From JAGNXB01 sp942490895 (GTDB lineage Bacteria; Bacteroidota; Bacteroidia; Chitinophagales; Saprospiraceae), in NCBI GenBank assembly GCA_942490895.1, contig CALNZC010000010.1, forward strand, positions 1 through 64,000: DNA of 64,000 nucleotides. Direction: 5' to 3'. A program made the position numbers and the translations under genes. Positions within the stretch are counted from its first letter, which is position 1. Every line of letters starts with the position of its first letter. Shown here piece by piece: positions 36,101 to 45,700 of this stretch. Under the pieces are notes generated by a model, which had not been told where the DNA came from, did not search any database, and was given only the letters and a program-made list of their open reading frames with translations.

Positions 36101-38358
36101 AACACAAGTTGGTATAAGCCTGTATCCCGACCAAAGACCAGAAGACTATCCAACTGGATGGTCGCTGGATTTACGCCCGAAGGCACCTGAGGCAGGGTCC
36201 AGATGCCCGCTTCAGGCGTCAGAATATAATCGCCCAGATCCACACCTGCATCTGACGAACAGAAAGGTCCAGGGGGTAATGTCGCCACGGATGGGCAGGC
36301 ACAGTTTTCTACGAATATCTCTATGGTCCGGGTTATATTCGTACAAGGCGATGTAGCATTAACGGAGGTCCATGTAAACGTATAAGACGCCGGTCCAGGG
36401 ACGCCGTTGAAATTCAGGATCGGGAACACCCCGCCTACCGGAGCGCCATCTGAATTTGACCAGGAACCCACGACATTGGCAGACAAGATCAGCGTATCAA
36501 AGTTGATGAGGGTGTTGAAAGCACCTCCCCCGGTAGCATTGCAGATATTGACAGAAGTCTTCATGGTGGCCATCGGCGAGGGCACCTGCGTCCAGGTGAA
36601 GGAAAGTGTATCTGTACATCCACCGATCTGGTAGAAAACAATGACGGTATCTACAGTCGTGGGATCCACAACTGGACCTATCTGAGTACTCAGATCCAGG
36701 GGGTGACCACTGTGAAATGTCAATTGTCCGCCTAATTTATTCAAGTCAGAAAAGCCTTTCTGATTCAGATTGACTGTGCTACCGGCACAATAGGAAATAA
36801 CCGATGGGCCCGACAGATTGGGCACATCCGGATTCTTCTGGACATTCACGATTGCGGAATCCAGGCAGACCTTTCCATTGGGCAGAAGTGTACTCAGTTT
36901 CAGGGTGTAGCTGCCGGGTTGATTGACCAGAGCAAACAGGGTCTGTTGCCCGGAAACGACATTGCCCCCAGGTCCGGGAATCCATTGGATCAACGGATTT
37001 AGTACATTAAATGTTGACCCGATCCCACTGATACCAACTGTTGGCATAGTACAATCCAGCATGCCCTGGACGACCGCCTTCGCATCAAATTTGACCACAA
37101 AGAGATCGAGATGAACGATGCTGTCACATCCTGTGAACGGGCTGCTCAGCGTATCCTGATAGAGGCCGGTTTTACTGTAAAAATTATTACCCACAATAAA
37201 GAATTCTCCTGAGCAGATGGTGTCTTTCACCTGAACAATACCCGCAGGCGGAATGGTCAAAATCAGGGTGACAATGCTATCACATCCTGTTTTCGTGATG
37301 AAGGTGTCGGTCACCATGGTCGACTGGCAATACAAGGAGTCTCCTAGTGGAAAACACTGGCCGGAACACAGCAGTGTATCAATTGTTCTCGGTGCAGGCG
37401 GAGCTGCAATGTTGATATTGAGGCATTTATTGGTGATATCTCCGCAGAATGGAGGGGCTTCACTAAACAACTCCGCTTTGAGATCACTAACGGTCAGCAT
37501 CCCATCCGGCGTGGGAATACTATCGAGGTCCTTCTTAGAAAAGGACATGCCGCAGATCTCATACTGACCTGGAGGAGATCCGGAAAGATCGATATCTGTG
37601 AGGTAGTCCTGGATAACTCCGGCAGAGGACTGAATGAAGATATAGCTGTATTGGGCGGTATCCGGTTCTGGGCCGAAAAAGATCGGATGTAAATCCAGAT
37701 CAAGTGCCGGATCGCCTTGACAGTAAGTCTTATTTTGATTTTGGTTGAGATTGCCGGCAAATGCCTGACAACTACAATCAATTCCCGAATCATCACAAAA
37801 GAGAATGGAGAAGTTGATAAAGGTTCCTTTCTCTAATTCTGTGCAATTCTTGACCAGGATCTTCCATTGTCCATTGACCGGACCGGAATTGAAATCTTCC
37901 AGTTCCCCCTTATAGGGGTGATATGTCCCGGTATAGGCTTGAAAGGCCGACCAAAGTTGGTTGTTGGTCCATTTGGGGAAAGCGCCCGGATCTGGATTTG
38001 GAAGGATGCTGGACTGGACAAAAGCAATATCCCAGGAACTGAATGCTGAGCTGGCAAATCCCGAGGTCAGCTTGGGGCCAATGAATTCGATGGTATCCCC
38101 ACCCGGGCTCACCAAACACATCGACAGGGACCAGACATAGTTATGCTGGAAATGAACCTTCAATCCGCAAACCCCTTGAAAGGGATGTGCCAGGTCATCA
38201 TTTTCAGCACCTTTGATATTGAGAATAAATTCGAGTGTCTGGCAGGAATCTGGCCCTGGAGGTGGTAAGGCCTGTGGGCAGTTCAGACACTCACAATCCT
38301 GCCCCTGGGCGAAGGAGAAACTGAATAGCAGCAACAGGGCAATCAACCCTTGCCGCAT
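33118..38358 (-). CDS. Large cysteine-rich secreted protein with P-domain and T9SS type B (CHU_C) sorting domain
   Basis: This is a 1,746-residue protein. A signal peptide (MRQGLIALLLLFSFSFAQGQ) is followed by a domain resembling the proprotein-convertase P-domain (~45-190, CLVSPGGDTIEF, GQWKILVKNC). The middle contains several copies of a ~185-residue unit with C(A/P)CP, WSINQTPSGTNPA, DTGHYSLVY, a CN pair and P(V/I)LDFTG.(T/P)PG.Y.F. The last ~95 residues (FFIPTAFSPNADGINDGF, IFDRWGNQIF, GWDGTYRG) are a gliding-motility-type type B sorting domain. It is an exported surface protein; no protease domain accompanies the P-domain, so it is probably structural or adhesive. The start at 38358 is chosen because the signal peptide begins there. 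A full promoter lies at 38447-38478. Confidence 0.88.
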   Translation of the reverse strand: MRQGLIALLLLFSFSFAQGQDCECLNCPQALPPPGPDSCQTLEFILNIKGAENDDLAHPFQGVCGLKVHFQHNYVWSLSMCLVSPGGDTIEFIGPKLTSGFASSAFSSWDIAFVQSSILPNPDPGAFPKWTNNQLWSAFQAYTGTYHPYKGELEDFNSGPVNGQWKILVKNCTELEKGTFINFSILFCDDSGIDCSCQAFAGNLNQNQNKTYCQGDPALDLDLHPIFFGPEPDTAQYSYIFIQSSAGVIQDYLTDIDLSGSPPGQYEICGMSFSKKDLDSIPTPDGMLTVSDLKAELFSEAPPFCGDITNKCLNINIAAPPAPRTIDTLLCSGQCFPLGDSLYCQSTMVTDTFITKTGCDSIVTLILTIPPAGIVQVKDTICSGEFFIVGNNFYSKTGLYQDTLSSPFTGCDSIVHLDLFVVKFDAKAVVQGMLDCTMPTVGISGIGSTFNVLNPLIQWIPGPGGNVVSGQQTLFALVNQPGSYTLKLSTLLPNGKVCLDSAIVNVQKNPDVPNLSGPSVISYCAGSTVNLNQKGFSDLNKLGGQLTFHSGHPLDLSTQIGPVVDPTTVDTVIVFYQIGGCTDTLSFTWTQVPSPMATMKTSVNICNATGGGAFNTLINFDTLILSANVVGSWSNSDGAPVGGVFPILNFNGVPGPASYTFTWTSVNATSPCTNITRTIEIFVENCACPSVATLPPGPFCSSDAGVDLGDYILTPEAGIWTLPQVPSGVNPATIQLDSLLVFGRDTGLYQLVFHLTNAPPPGCVDTSVHQFLIHAPPLLQLVQRDTLCNQITNGQWPTVLDLDTLIQMGVSGGDWVDLDGSGAQGSLPVLDFTGVTPGQYSFEYTTTNALAPCPEAVAVTEVIVLNCTCPPLQIISADTLCNDGGDVALSDFEVNVGQGTWSINQTPSGTNPAQIISTQLLVNGADTGHYSLVYALVPAPPGNCPQMDTLNLVLLSGPAALIQTKDTVCNETLVGNWSTVLDFQDLILSGDPSGEWSFLTPVPGATGMLPILDFTGSTPGNYTFIYGFDSALPPCLNPSYSMILTVMDCSCPTLMDVSRCQDEGDLDLNSILPPGLIVNWEMVSAPPGMNAAILTGSTLTTHQATEGIYYLKATWTNAPGDPCPDEAIVEVNLEALPRADLRPMVDVCNMVGPSGTPLLWMDSLFQTTPSAGYWSDIQNSGATGTFPTLDFTGVPPGNYLFVYETTASSGSCPEVIDSIYVNVVACACPPLLLSGPLEWCSSSETIALNSFKTFADAGTWQVTQTPAGTSPAVLMDDSLFLTNGDPGLYQLTFLLNATPPPGCPDSVHLILDLAQQPTAGYFTDTLFFCPGDAVDEALADRLTGGDSGGNWTAFGANPAMINGINANTGLWTGSTPLTPGLYDILYTVDATLPCLADTAHLKVIIHNLPTAIAGADQVLGCTQDMIILGDQSGGSQPDWSYQWSLGPDSLGENKTYLVQFPGLYVLTVQDQTSGCVSFDSVFVTAGAPGPSVFAVNVLQPSCQGLDGQLQIVDVVGGLAPYNFQLNQQGFGTNNTFSSLGPGTYSLSVQDDQGCVVDTTVTLIETNSFEVDLGPDISVPPGTQINLEAVLSGSAGTLVNVIWQPMNIMCPTCLTQTVSITETLLIEVMVENEEGCIASDEVVITIFDGVTRFFIPTAFSPNADGINDGFTIYGNELVSRIVDLAIFDRWGNQIFQGTDLVPGDLGQGWDGTYRGDALDPGIFIYKATLMMTTGQQRLIKGEVQLIK

Positions 38359-38446
38359 ATGCCATGTTCCTGGGATAGATAAGGTCATGTGCAAAAGGAG
38401 GCACCTCAATCGCCGGCCAAAATCATGAGGACAGACCAAGGTGGTC

Positions 38447-38478
38447 CAAAGATACAGGGTTTAGGACCTTCAGGCAAA
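38447..38478 (-). promoter_or_regulatory. Complete Bacteroidota promoter of the CHU_C-type gene
   Basis: On the minus strand TTTG (38478-38475), a 20-base spacer and TATCTTTG (38454-38447) match both consensus elements exactly. The expected leader to the ATG at 38358 is about 80 bases. Confidence 0.75.
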
Positions 38479-38518
38479 TGGACTATTCCGAGAAGGCGTC
38501 CTGGCATACTGTTGATGT

Positions 38519-38559
38519 AAAAAAAAGACAGGGGGCAGATCGATGATCTGCCCCCTGTC
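38519..38559 (-). terminator. Strong intrinsic terminator of the metalloprotease gene
   Basis: A perfect 15-base stem (GACAGGGGGCAGATC and its complement) with a 3-base loop is followed on the minus strand by eight Ts. It lies 23 bases after the stop at 38582 and upstream of the promoter at 38447-38478, so the two large cargo genes are separate transcription units. Confidence 0.92.
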
Positions 38560-38581
38560 CAATACTTAAGGCTATACCTGT

Positions 38582-41500
38582 TTATCTGGCAATCTGCAAT
38601 CGGATAGCATAAGGACGAACTCCATCCCACAAACGGAGGAAGTATTGTCCAGACGGTACATCCGGCATATTGACGGTATGACGAGCAGGTGATGCTGTAA
38701 AGTCAACTGAACCAGCATGAACCTGCTGGCCCAAAATATCCAGAACGTCATATCGAACGGTGCCAATCGGCTTGCCAGTCAGTTCAAGGACAAACAGTCC
38801 ATTTGAAGGATTAGGCAACACTTGAATTCCCGTCAGGAAGTCAGGTAATTCAATTGATGTATTATTCACTGTCACCGTTTGGACGACCGTATCTGCGCCG
38901 CATGCGTTTGAAGCAATCAACTGAACATTGTAGCTTCCAAACGCGGAGAACTTATGTTCCGGGTCGATTTCCAGGCTGGTGAACGATGGTTCAAATTGCC
39001 ATTCGTAACATGTGCCATAAACGGTCGCGTTGGCGAAGTCAACATTCAGCTTATCCGCCTCATATGTGAAGGATGCATTTGGAATCGCATCGAAGAGTCG
39101 GATATAATCCGTCAGGGTCAATGTATCCGTCCAACCTGCTCCACTGGCTATGAGTTGTACATCATAAATTCCAGCTGAGGTATAGGTAATACTTGGATTC
39201 TGATCTGTTGAAGTAGCTGGTGAGCCACCTTCGAATGTCCAGGCCCAGGTATCTGGCAATTGCTCGGACATATCCTCAAAGTCCACAATCATACTGGAGG
39301 CACAGGCCTCGCGGATATCCGAAGTGAAGTTGGCGACTTTGTCAAAAAATACATGCACGGGCTGGCAGTAGGTACTGATTCCGCATTCGTTTTCGACAAG
39401 GAGAGTAACATGATAGAGGCCTTCTTCCGCAAATTCGTGAACAGGGTTCTCTTCAAAGCTGGTCGTTCCATCTCCGAAATTCCAGTTGTATGACTGGCTG
39501 TTACTGGACGAGCTGTTGAATTCTACCATGCCATTATTGTTCAGGCTGGTATATGCAGCTTCAGGGGATAGACCCACTGTGATGTAATTCGTGAGTTCCA
39601 GTGTATCAAATCCGGATGCACCTGAAACGATCAAGGTGACTGAATAATCTCCGGCATTGTTATAGATAACGACCGGATTTTCATCCGTTGATGTTGCAGG
39701 AGCCCCTCCAGGGAATGACCAGGCCCAACCTGTAGCATTTGGTGAACTGGAATTGCTGAAGGAAATCTCCACTGGGGCACATCCACTCGTGACATCTGCT
39801 TTTAAGCCAGCTGTCAAAGGCAATGTAATCTTCACCACTTCAGTGTAGGTATCCACTCCACATTCATTGGTCACCGTAAGTGTAACCACAAAATCACCCT
39901 CGGTTTGATATTGGTGAACGGGGTTTTCATCGTTACTCATCATTCCGTCTCCAAAGTCCCAAGCATAGGAGGAACCATAAAGAGAGGTGTTTGTAAACGT
40001 CACCAATCCTTCTCCGTCTTTGGTAAAGCCGGCTTCCGGAGAAGTGATGGCTTCAATATATTTGATGAAGGTTACGGTATCCGAACCTGCCTGGTTGAAA
40101 ACGATCAATGTTACATCATAGGTGCCAGGTGTATCATAGATCACAACTGGATTGGCCTCAGCTGAATTAGCAGGATTTCCTCCAGGGAATGACCATGCAA
40201 ATGCCGTTACGTTCTCAGAACTGTTATCCAAAAATGACACTTCAAATGGGGTACAACCTGTCAGCGGACTCGCAGAGAAGTCAGCAGAAGGTGGTGCAGT
40301 AATGGTGACGATCTGTTCGATCAAAAAGTCACCGCAACCATTTGTAGCGATCAAGGTGACGAGGTAATCACCTTCATCTGAAAAGACGTGAACCGGATTT
40401 TCCTCCGCACTTCCTGAACCATCTCCAAAGTCCCAGCTGAGACTATCCCAATTATCTGTTTCATTGGTAAACTTCACCGTATCCGGGAGGACCAGCTCAA
40501 AAGAGAATGTGCCTGTAGGCACATCGTCAACGACGATATAATCAGTTAGTGTGACTGAATTACTTCCGGCCGCATTCGTCGCTGTCAGTGTTACGCTGAA
40601 CTTTCCTTCGTTTTGGTACGTAACGATAGGATTCTGCAGAGTTGAGGATGAAGGTGTTCCACCTGGGAACTGCCACATCCAGGACGTTGTATTTTGAGAT
40701 GACTGGTCAAGGAAATTGACAGTCAATGGTGCACAACCGAGGGTCTCATCTGCTGAGAATTCCGGAATCGGAGGGGTGACGATGGTGATAAACTCCGAGT
40801 ATGAAGTTGTACCACATTGATTGGTGACGGAAAGGATCACTTCATAGACACCATCTTCTTCATACGTGTGGACCGGATTCTCTTCAAAGCTGAAGTCGCC
40901 ATCTCCAAACTCCCAATAATATGTCACTCCTCCGTCCGAGAGGTTGAAAAAGGTGACAAAGTCTTCGTCCGAGATGTATTCAAAGTAGGTATCCGGGACA
41001 TCCAGAACATTGATGTAATCTACTTTGGTGATCTCATCTGATCCGGCAGCATTCGACACCTCTAAAGTGACAGAATAGATGCCTTTAGTAAAGTAGGTCA
41101 CCGTCGGGTTCTGCATGGTTGAAAACGAGGGAGTACCACCCGGGAAGGACCAGAACCAGGAATCCGGGCTATTCACACTCTGATCGGTAAAGTTGACCGT
41201 TAACGGTGTGCACCCTTCAAGTTCGTCAGCAGTAAATTGACCATTGGGCGGCGCATTGGGAACGCAACTTGACATACACCAACCACTTCCACCGTTGGTA
41301 TAGCTGTTGATGTCATTGATAGAGTTGTTCGACCAGGTCGTGGTATTATTGACAGACGGAGCCATGATCGTATTGGAACCGGCAGGGTCGTGGTCACAGG
41401 AGAAGTTATGTCCGAATTCATGGGAAACCATCACGCGCATCAGGCTGGTATTGGAGGTCCAATCCTGAAGGCAATGATAACCGAAACTGTTACAGACACC

Positions 41501-42490
41501 ATTGAGATAGGCAATTCCAATGGTTCCACCATTGAAATCACGATCGGTCCAGAGACCGGCAACATCGGTATCGACAGAGAATCCACCACTGTTCCCCCAG
41601 CTTCTGAAGCTACCTAACAGAGTTCCAGCATCATTACTGCCTGACCATGGGTCGCAATTATTGCAATCTGAGAACCAGTATTCAACGATATCAAATTCAT
41701 ACGTATGCTGGAGTTGACCATTGTTATATTGGCCTTCTACCAGGTTCATGATCAAGTCGATCCGGTTTTGAGCACCGGCACCTCCTCCGTATTCGTCATA
41801 AAACGCATAATCACAGGCGGCACCATATTCAACCTGCTTACAAGCGTTTCCAGAAACACCCGCCATATCACCGTCATGATCATGCCCGACCTTATCATGG
41901 TCCTCTGATTGATGAATGGACACATCCGTACCACACATCATGTCCTGAACAGACTCGGATATCGAGGCTTCATAGACAACAATCAGATTATGGTCAGCGC
42001 CCTTGATGTAATACCAAAGTGGTTCAACCATATATTCTTTTCCATTGTGAGCAAAAGCACCACCGATCATGTCTTCGTCGATCAACAACCGAATCTCTCC
42101 TCCCTGAACTGTTTGCAGTTCACCGGCATACGTCGTATTGGGCCGAGAAGGAAGTTGTTTGACTCCGGTAGCTGTAGACAGAAAAACTTTGGCATTTGCT
42201 CTCCGAACTGGATTCGGAAATAGCGACATGGGTAAGGTCATTCCACCCAGCTCCAATGTCATGTCCACTCGGCTGGAGTTGGCCTGAACAAAGGCGTGGA
42301 TGGCTGCAAGGTCCAATTGGAACACTTGGTAAGTGGCGACTTCCGGCAGGACTGCCTGTGCCTCGAGATCGACAACGGTTCCCTGGAATGTTGCCTGAGC
42401 ACTGATCTGGATTGGGCCACTAAAAGCCAAAAAGGCAAAAAAGAGCATAGCCATGCCCATTCTGCCAAAGGTAGAATTCACTCGCATCAT
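38582..42490 (-). CDS. Secreted metzincin-type metalloprotease with PKD domain array and T9SS type A sorting domain
   Basis: This is a 1,302-residue protein. A signal peptide (MGMAMLFFAFLAFSG) is followed by a ~150-residue propeptide-like region. The catalytic domain is at ~190-430, with zinc motif HEFGHNFSCDHD (~355-366) and Met-turn NTIMAPSV, as in reprolysin-like proteases. The usual glycine of HExxHxxGxxH is serine here. About nine PKD domains follow, alternating two types (WSFPGGTPS-like and WEFGDG-like, each with NPVHTY or NPVVTY). A type A sorting domain ends the protein (VLPNPSNGLFVLELTG, GQYFLRLWDG). It probably degrades or processes protein outside the cell or on its surface. ATG at 42490 is preferred; the longer frame to 42559 has no signal peptide at its start. 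A promoter lies 39 bases upstream. Confidence 0.92.
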   Translation of the reverse strand: MMRVNSTFGRMGMAMLFFAFLAFSGPIQISAQATFQGTVVDLEAQAVLPEVATYQVFQLDLAAIHAFVQANSSRVDMTLELGGMTLPMSLFPNPVRRANAKVFLSTATGVKQLPSRPNTTYAGELQTVQGGEIRLLIDEDMIGGAFAHNGKEYMVEPLWYYIKGADHNLIVVYEASISESVQDMMCGTDVSIHQSEDHDKVGHDHDGDMAGVSGNACKQVEYGAACDYAFYDEYGGGAGAQNRIDLIMNLVEGQYNNGQLQHTYEFDIVEYWFSDCNNCDPWSGSNDAGTLLGSFRSWGNSGGFSVDTDVAGLWTDRDFNGGTIGIAYLNGVCNSFGYHCLQDWTSNTSLMRVMVSHEFGHNFSCDHDPAGSNTIMAPSVNNTTTWSNNSINDINSYTNGGSGWCMSSCVPNAPPNGQFTADELEGCTPLTVNFTDQSVNSPDSWFWSFPGGTPSFSTMQNPTVTYFTKGIYSVTLEVSNAAGSDEITKVDYINVLDVPDTYFEYISDEDFVTFFNLSDGGVTYYWEFGDGDFSFEENPVHTYEEDGVYEVILSVTNQCGTTSYSEFITIVTPPIPEFSADETLGCAPLTVNFLDQSSQNTTSWMWQFPGGTPSSSTLQNPIVTYQNEGKFSVTLTATNAAGSNSVTLTDYIVVDDVPTGTFSFELVLPDTVKFTNETDNWDSLSWDFGDGSGSAEENPVHVFSDEGDYLVTLIATNGCGDFLIEQIVTITAPPSADFSASPLTGCTPFEVSFLDNSSENVTAFAWSFPGGNPANSAEANPVVIYDTPGTYDVTLIVFNQAGSDTVTFIKYIEAITSPEAGFTKDGEGLVTFTNTSLYGSSYAWDFGDGMMSNDENPVHQYQTEGDFVVTLTVTNECGVDTYTEVVKITLPLTAGLKADVTSGCAPVEISFSNSSSPNATGWAWSFPGGAPATSTDENPVVIYNNAGDYSVTLIVSGASGFDTLELTNYITVGLSPEAAYTSLNNNGMVEFNSSSSNSQSYNWNFGDGTTSFEENPVHEFAEEGLYHVTLLVENECGISTYCQPVHVFFDKVANFTSDIREACASSMIVDFEDMSEQLPDTWAWTFEGGSPATSTDQNPSITYTSAGIYDVQLIASGAGWTDTLTLTDYIRLFDAIPNASFTYEADKLNVDFANATVYGTCYEWQFEPSFTSLEIDPEHKFSAFGSYNVQLIASNACGADTVVQTVTVNNTSIELPDFLTGIQVLPNPSNGLFVLELTGKPIGTVRYDVLDILGQQVHAGSVDFTASPARHTVNMPDVPSGQYFLRLWDGVRPYAIRLQIAR

Positions 42491-42528
42491 AAGGTTAATT
42501 AGTGTTGTATAGTTCCGCGGATAATGTG

Positions 42529-42560
42529 CGAAAATACATGAATTGATACGGAAAATCAAA
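42529..42560 (-). promoter_or_regulatory. Promoter of the metalloprotease gene
   Basis: The minus strand has TTTG (42560-42557), a 20-base spacer and TATTTTCG (42536-42529), one mismatch from TAnnTTTG. The leader to the ATG at 42490 would be about 33 bases. Confidence 0.55.
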
Positions 42561-42732
42561 GTGTAATGGGCAAGAATGACCGGATTTTGACAACTCTAAC
42601 CTGAAAACCCTCCATTTTTAAACAAAAAATCAAACGCCTGTTATCTGAAAATCCGTTAAGTCCTTTGTTTTCAACAATCTATCCATTTCTGGAGTCCTGA
42701 AATATTGCCATCTCATTTCATGCGTTAAGTAC

Positions 42733-42740
42733 TAACTTTG
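42733..42740 (+). promoter_or_regulatory. Candidate -7 element just before the 42753 gene
   Basis: TAACTTTG is an exact match to the Bacteroidota -7 element and ends 12 bases before the ATG at 42753, implying a nearly leaderless transcript. No good -33 element was found at the usual spacing. Confidence 0.4.
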
Positions 42741-42752
42741 AGCTGATTACCC

Positions 42753-45700
42753 ATGAAGCGAATCCTGCTCACAACTTTTTTCCTTCTGATCCTGCAGGCG
42801 GTGCCACGTCTTTCTCTGGCGCAATCTGGAAATCCAGACCCTATTCTGTCTGTAAAGTCCGGATCTTCAAAAGCATTGCACGATCTACTGGCCACCGAAA
42901 AAAAAAGTGCGGAATGTGCCGATTTATTCCAGGATTATATTCTTCCCAACCCCTTCCATGGTGATCCCCAGTACGATCTCCCCATCTGGTATCAGCAATC
43001 ATCTGCCTTCCATTTTCGGCCAGAAGCAGGGGTCTTTATGTATACCCCTGCTGGAGGTTCTCCGCCTCCCCCGACACTCTGCCTTGCATCTGAACTTGCT
43101 GAAGCAGACTCTTTTTCGACCTCGCCACATCTTCAGGGCCTCGGCTTCGACCCTGAACAATTACAACAGTGGCTCATCTATTGCCCACCTCGGGAATGTG
43201 CCCGCATTCATCGACAACTTTCCTTCTCAACATCATCTCCGGATAGTCTGGCGGTTCTTTTAGAGATTCTCAGTCGCTGGGATCCCGGACCTTCCACGTT
43301 GTCCCTCGTCTTCCAGGCGGGTAAACGACCTGGAATGCCCCCACAGGCTGTCCAGATGTGGACGGATCGTATTTTCTATACTCATCCGTCGCAAAAGCGG
43401 GCTCTGACCCACCGCTTGCCCCTTCCATTGGAGCCTTTACGGTCCCTCACCTATCAGCGATTATTATCTGTTTATCCGTTTGTCTACGATGAGGAGGTCG
43501 ACTATTATGGGCGGGCACTCTCCCAAAGCAACCTCAAGAGTATTCCACCCTTCGCACCTATTTATGATCTCTTGAATACGCGCCACTCCAGGGCATTATA
43601 CTACCTGACCGCTCAGGCGTATCGTCTTCATCTGGACCATGCTGAGCCTTCGCAAATCGATTATATCGCGATCCTGAGACAACTGACCGGAATGGATATC
43701 GTGGATCGCGATTTGAAGGGGTGGCTCATCCATTTTTATTCGGCTTCCGCTGATTGGGTGTGGAGCGACCAGCAACAACGGTTTTATTACTACCCCGAAA
43801 TGAAGGACCATCAGATTCTTGTCGAATCCTGGTTTCGCTACCTGGCCTCTCCGGATCCAGATATTGCATTGACGTTTTACCGGCAGATCATTGATGCCGA
43901 TCCCACCATCGTCCGCCAGTACAGCGGATCATTCCGGCAACTGCTGTCTCAGTGGAATCCCATCCTTCCGCCAGCCAGTCTGCCGTTTCCGGAGATCACT
44001 GCCACTTTTCGTACAGCGGCCAGGGAACGTGAACAGCCCCTCCAGTTACCGACTCACCAGGATGAACTGGCCCAGTTACTCCAGGAGTCACATACACTGA
44101 CACGACGTATCGATCTGGAAGATAGCCTGATCCGGTTGAGCCATCCCGAAGACATCCCTGCCTGGGAAGCCACGGGCCTGGAATGGGTCGCTTTTCCAGA
44201 AGCAGAACAGTCCATATCCCGAATCGTGGATGCGCTGTATCATCAACAACCACCGTTGCAGGGGCCGGCCGGAAAACGGGAAACCTATCTTCAAAAAGCA
44301 GGTGTCTTTCTCGACCCCGACAGAGGCGATGCCGCCTCGCGATACATGGAGCGGATCAAGGATGAGTGGTCGGAAGAGGAAGCGAGATCCTGGATGATCC
44401 ACAGCATCAATGAAGATAGTCGGAATGCCGTTCGTTCCATCCAGGGACAACAGACGATAGATCGATTTATTCGACGACCGGGTCAACTGCAACCAGAGGA
44501 AATCTTTCAGTTGCCACCACCGGAAGCCTTATCCGACTCAGTCTGGGTGGCCTTTTTCAGTCAACCGCGAACACCCGTCGGCCAACTGCGGATCATCCAG
44601 TATTTCAGACTCCATCCCCGTGAATTTCATACCGGAGAATTGCTCCGCATCTGGCCCAAATGGATAGCCTCCGCCAGTCCCGACCATCCATTACCTGAAG
44701 AATCCCTCCTCCAGCTCCTGGAATACATGACCGGCCTGTATAACCTGGCTCAACCCATGGATTGGTGGATGAACCATTGGAGACGTGGTCAGGAGTCCTG
44801 GCCCGGAATGCTAAACGCCATTTATACGGATTACCTTCTTGAATTGAACCGGTCAAAGACTATACCACCGATACAAATCTCCTTCTTACTTCGGCAGCTG
44901 CATGAGGAACCACTGGAGCAACAGCTTTGGCAGTCGGCCATTCAGCAGTGGGAGGACCCCTCCCGTGCGACTACCCTGCCCTTTCAGCATCTGGATGTCC
45001 ATTCCGACTTGCCCTACTTCTTATCCCTGGGCATCTCCGCCAGCAGGATCGCAGATATGGCCCCTCGTTTTAACCTCGATGATCCTGACCACGGCAGGGT
45101 TTTCCTGGAAAACCTGCTGGCAGCGTCGGTAGATGACCAAGAAAAAGCTGAATTGGCCAATCGCTTGTTTATGTATTCCTGGTATCGCGAGCTGCTCCTC
45201 GAACCCGACCTGGTTGCCATCCGAAATGACCTCTCCGCTATTCTGACCACGTCACTCGAGGAAGCCATGTGGCTCAGTGCCTTTGAAGAAGCCAATACCT
45301 GGGCCCAGATCGTCTGGTGCCAGTCGGTTGGGGCTCCGGAACAATGGCTTGGCTTGATCACCAGAAAATCAGGTGACCCGTCTTTACAGGCGCAGGTATT
45401 CCAGCAGTTGATCCGAAATCTGACCTTCCCCCAACTCCAAAGGTTGCTCCTCCAGCTTACGGAATGGGAGCCGGCCATACGAGATCCGCTCGTGGATATT
45501 CTACTTCGGGCTTTTGCCCTGCCCCCCCTGGACCTGGACAGCGCCACACCTTATCGAGACGCACTTCTCCATCGTCAGCTGACTTCGGCACAAGACATCT
45601 ATGTTGTTGCTTTAGGCTCCTTATCCAATCGTTTCACGCCTCCTCTTGCTGCCGAGCAGCAAGAAGAATGGATATATTCGCTCCTTTCCAGCGAATACAT

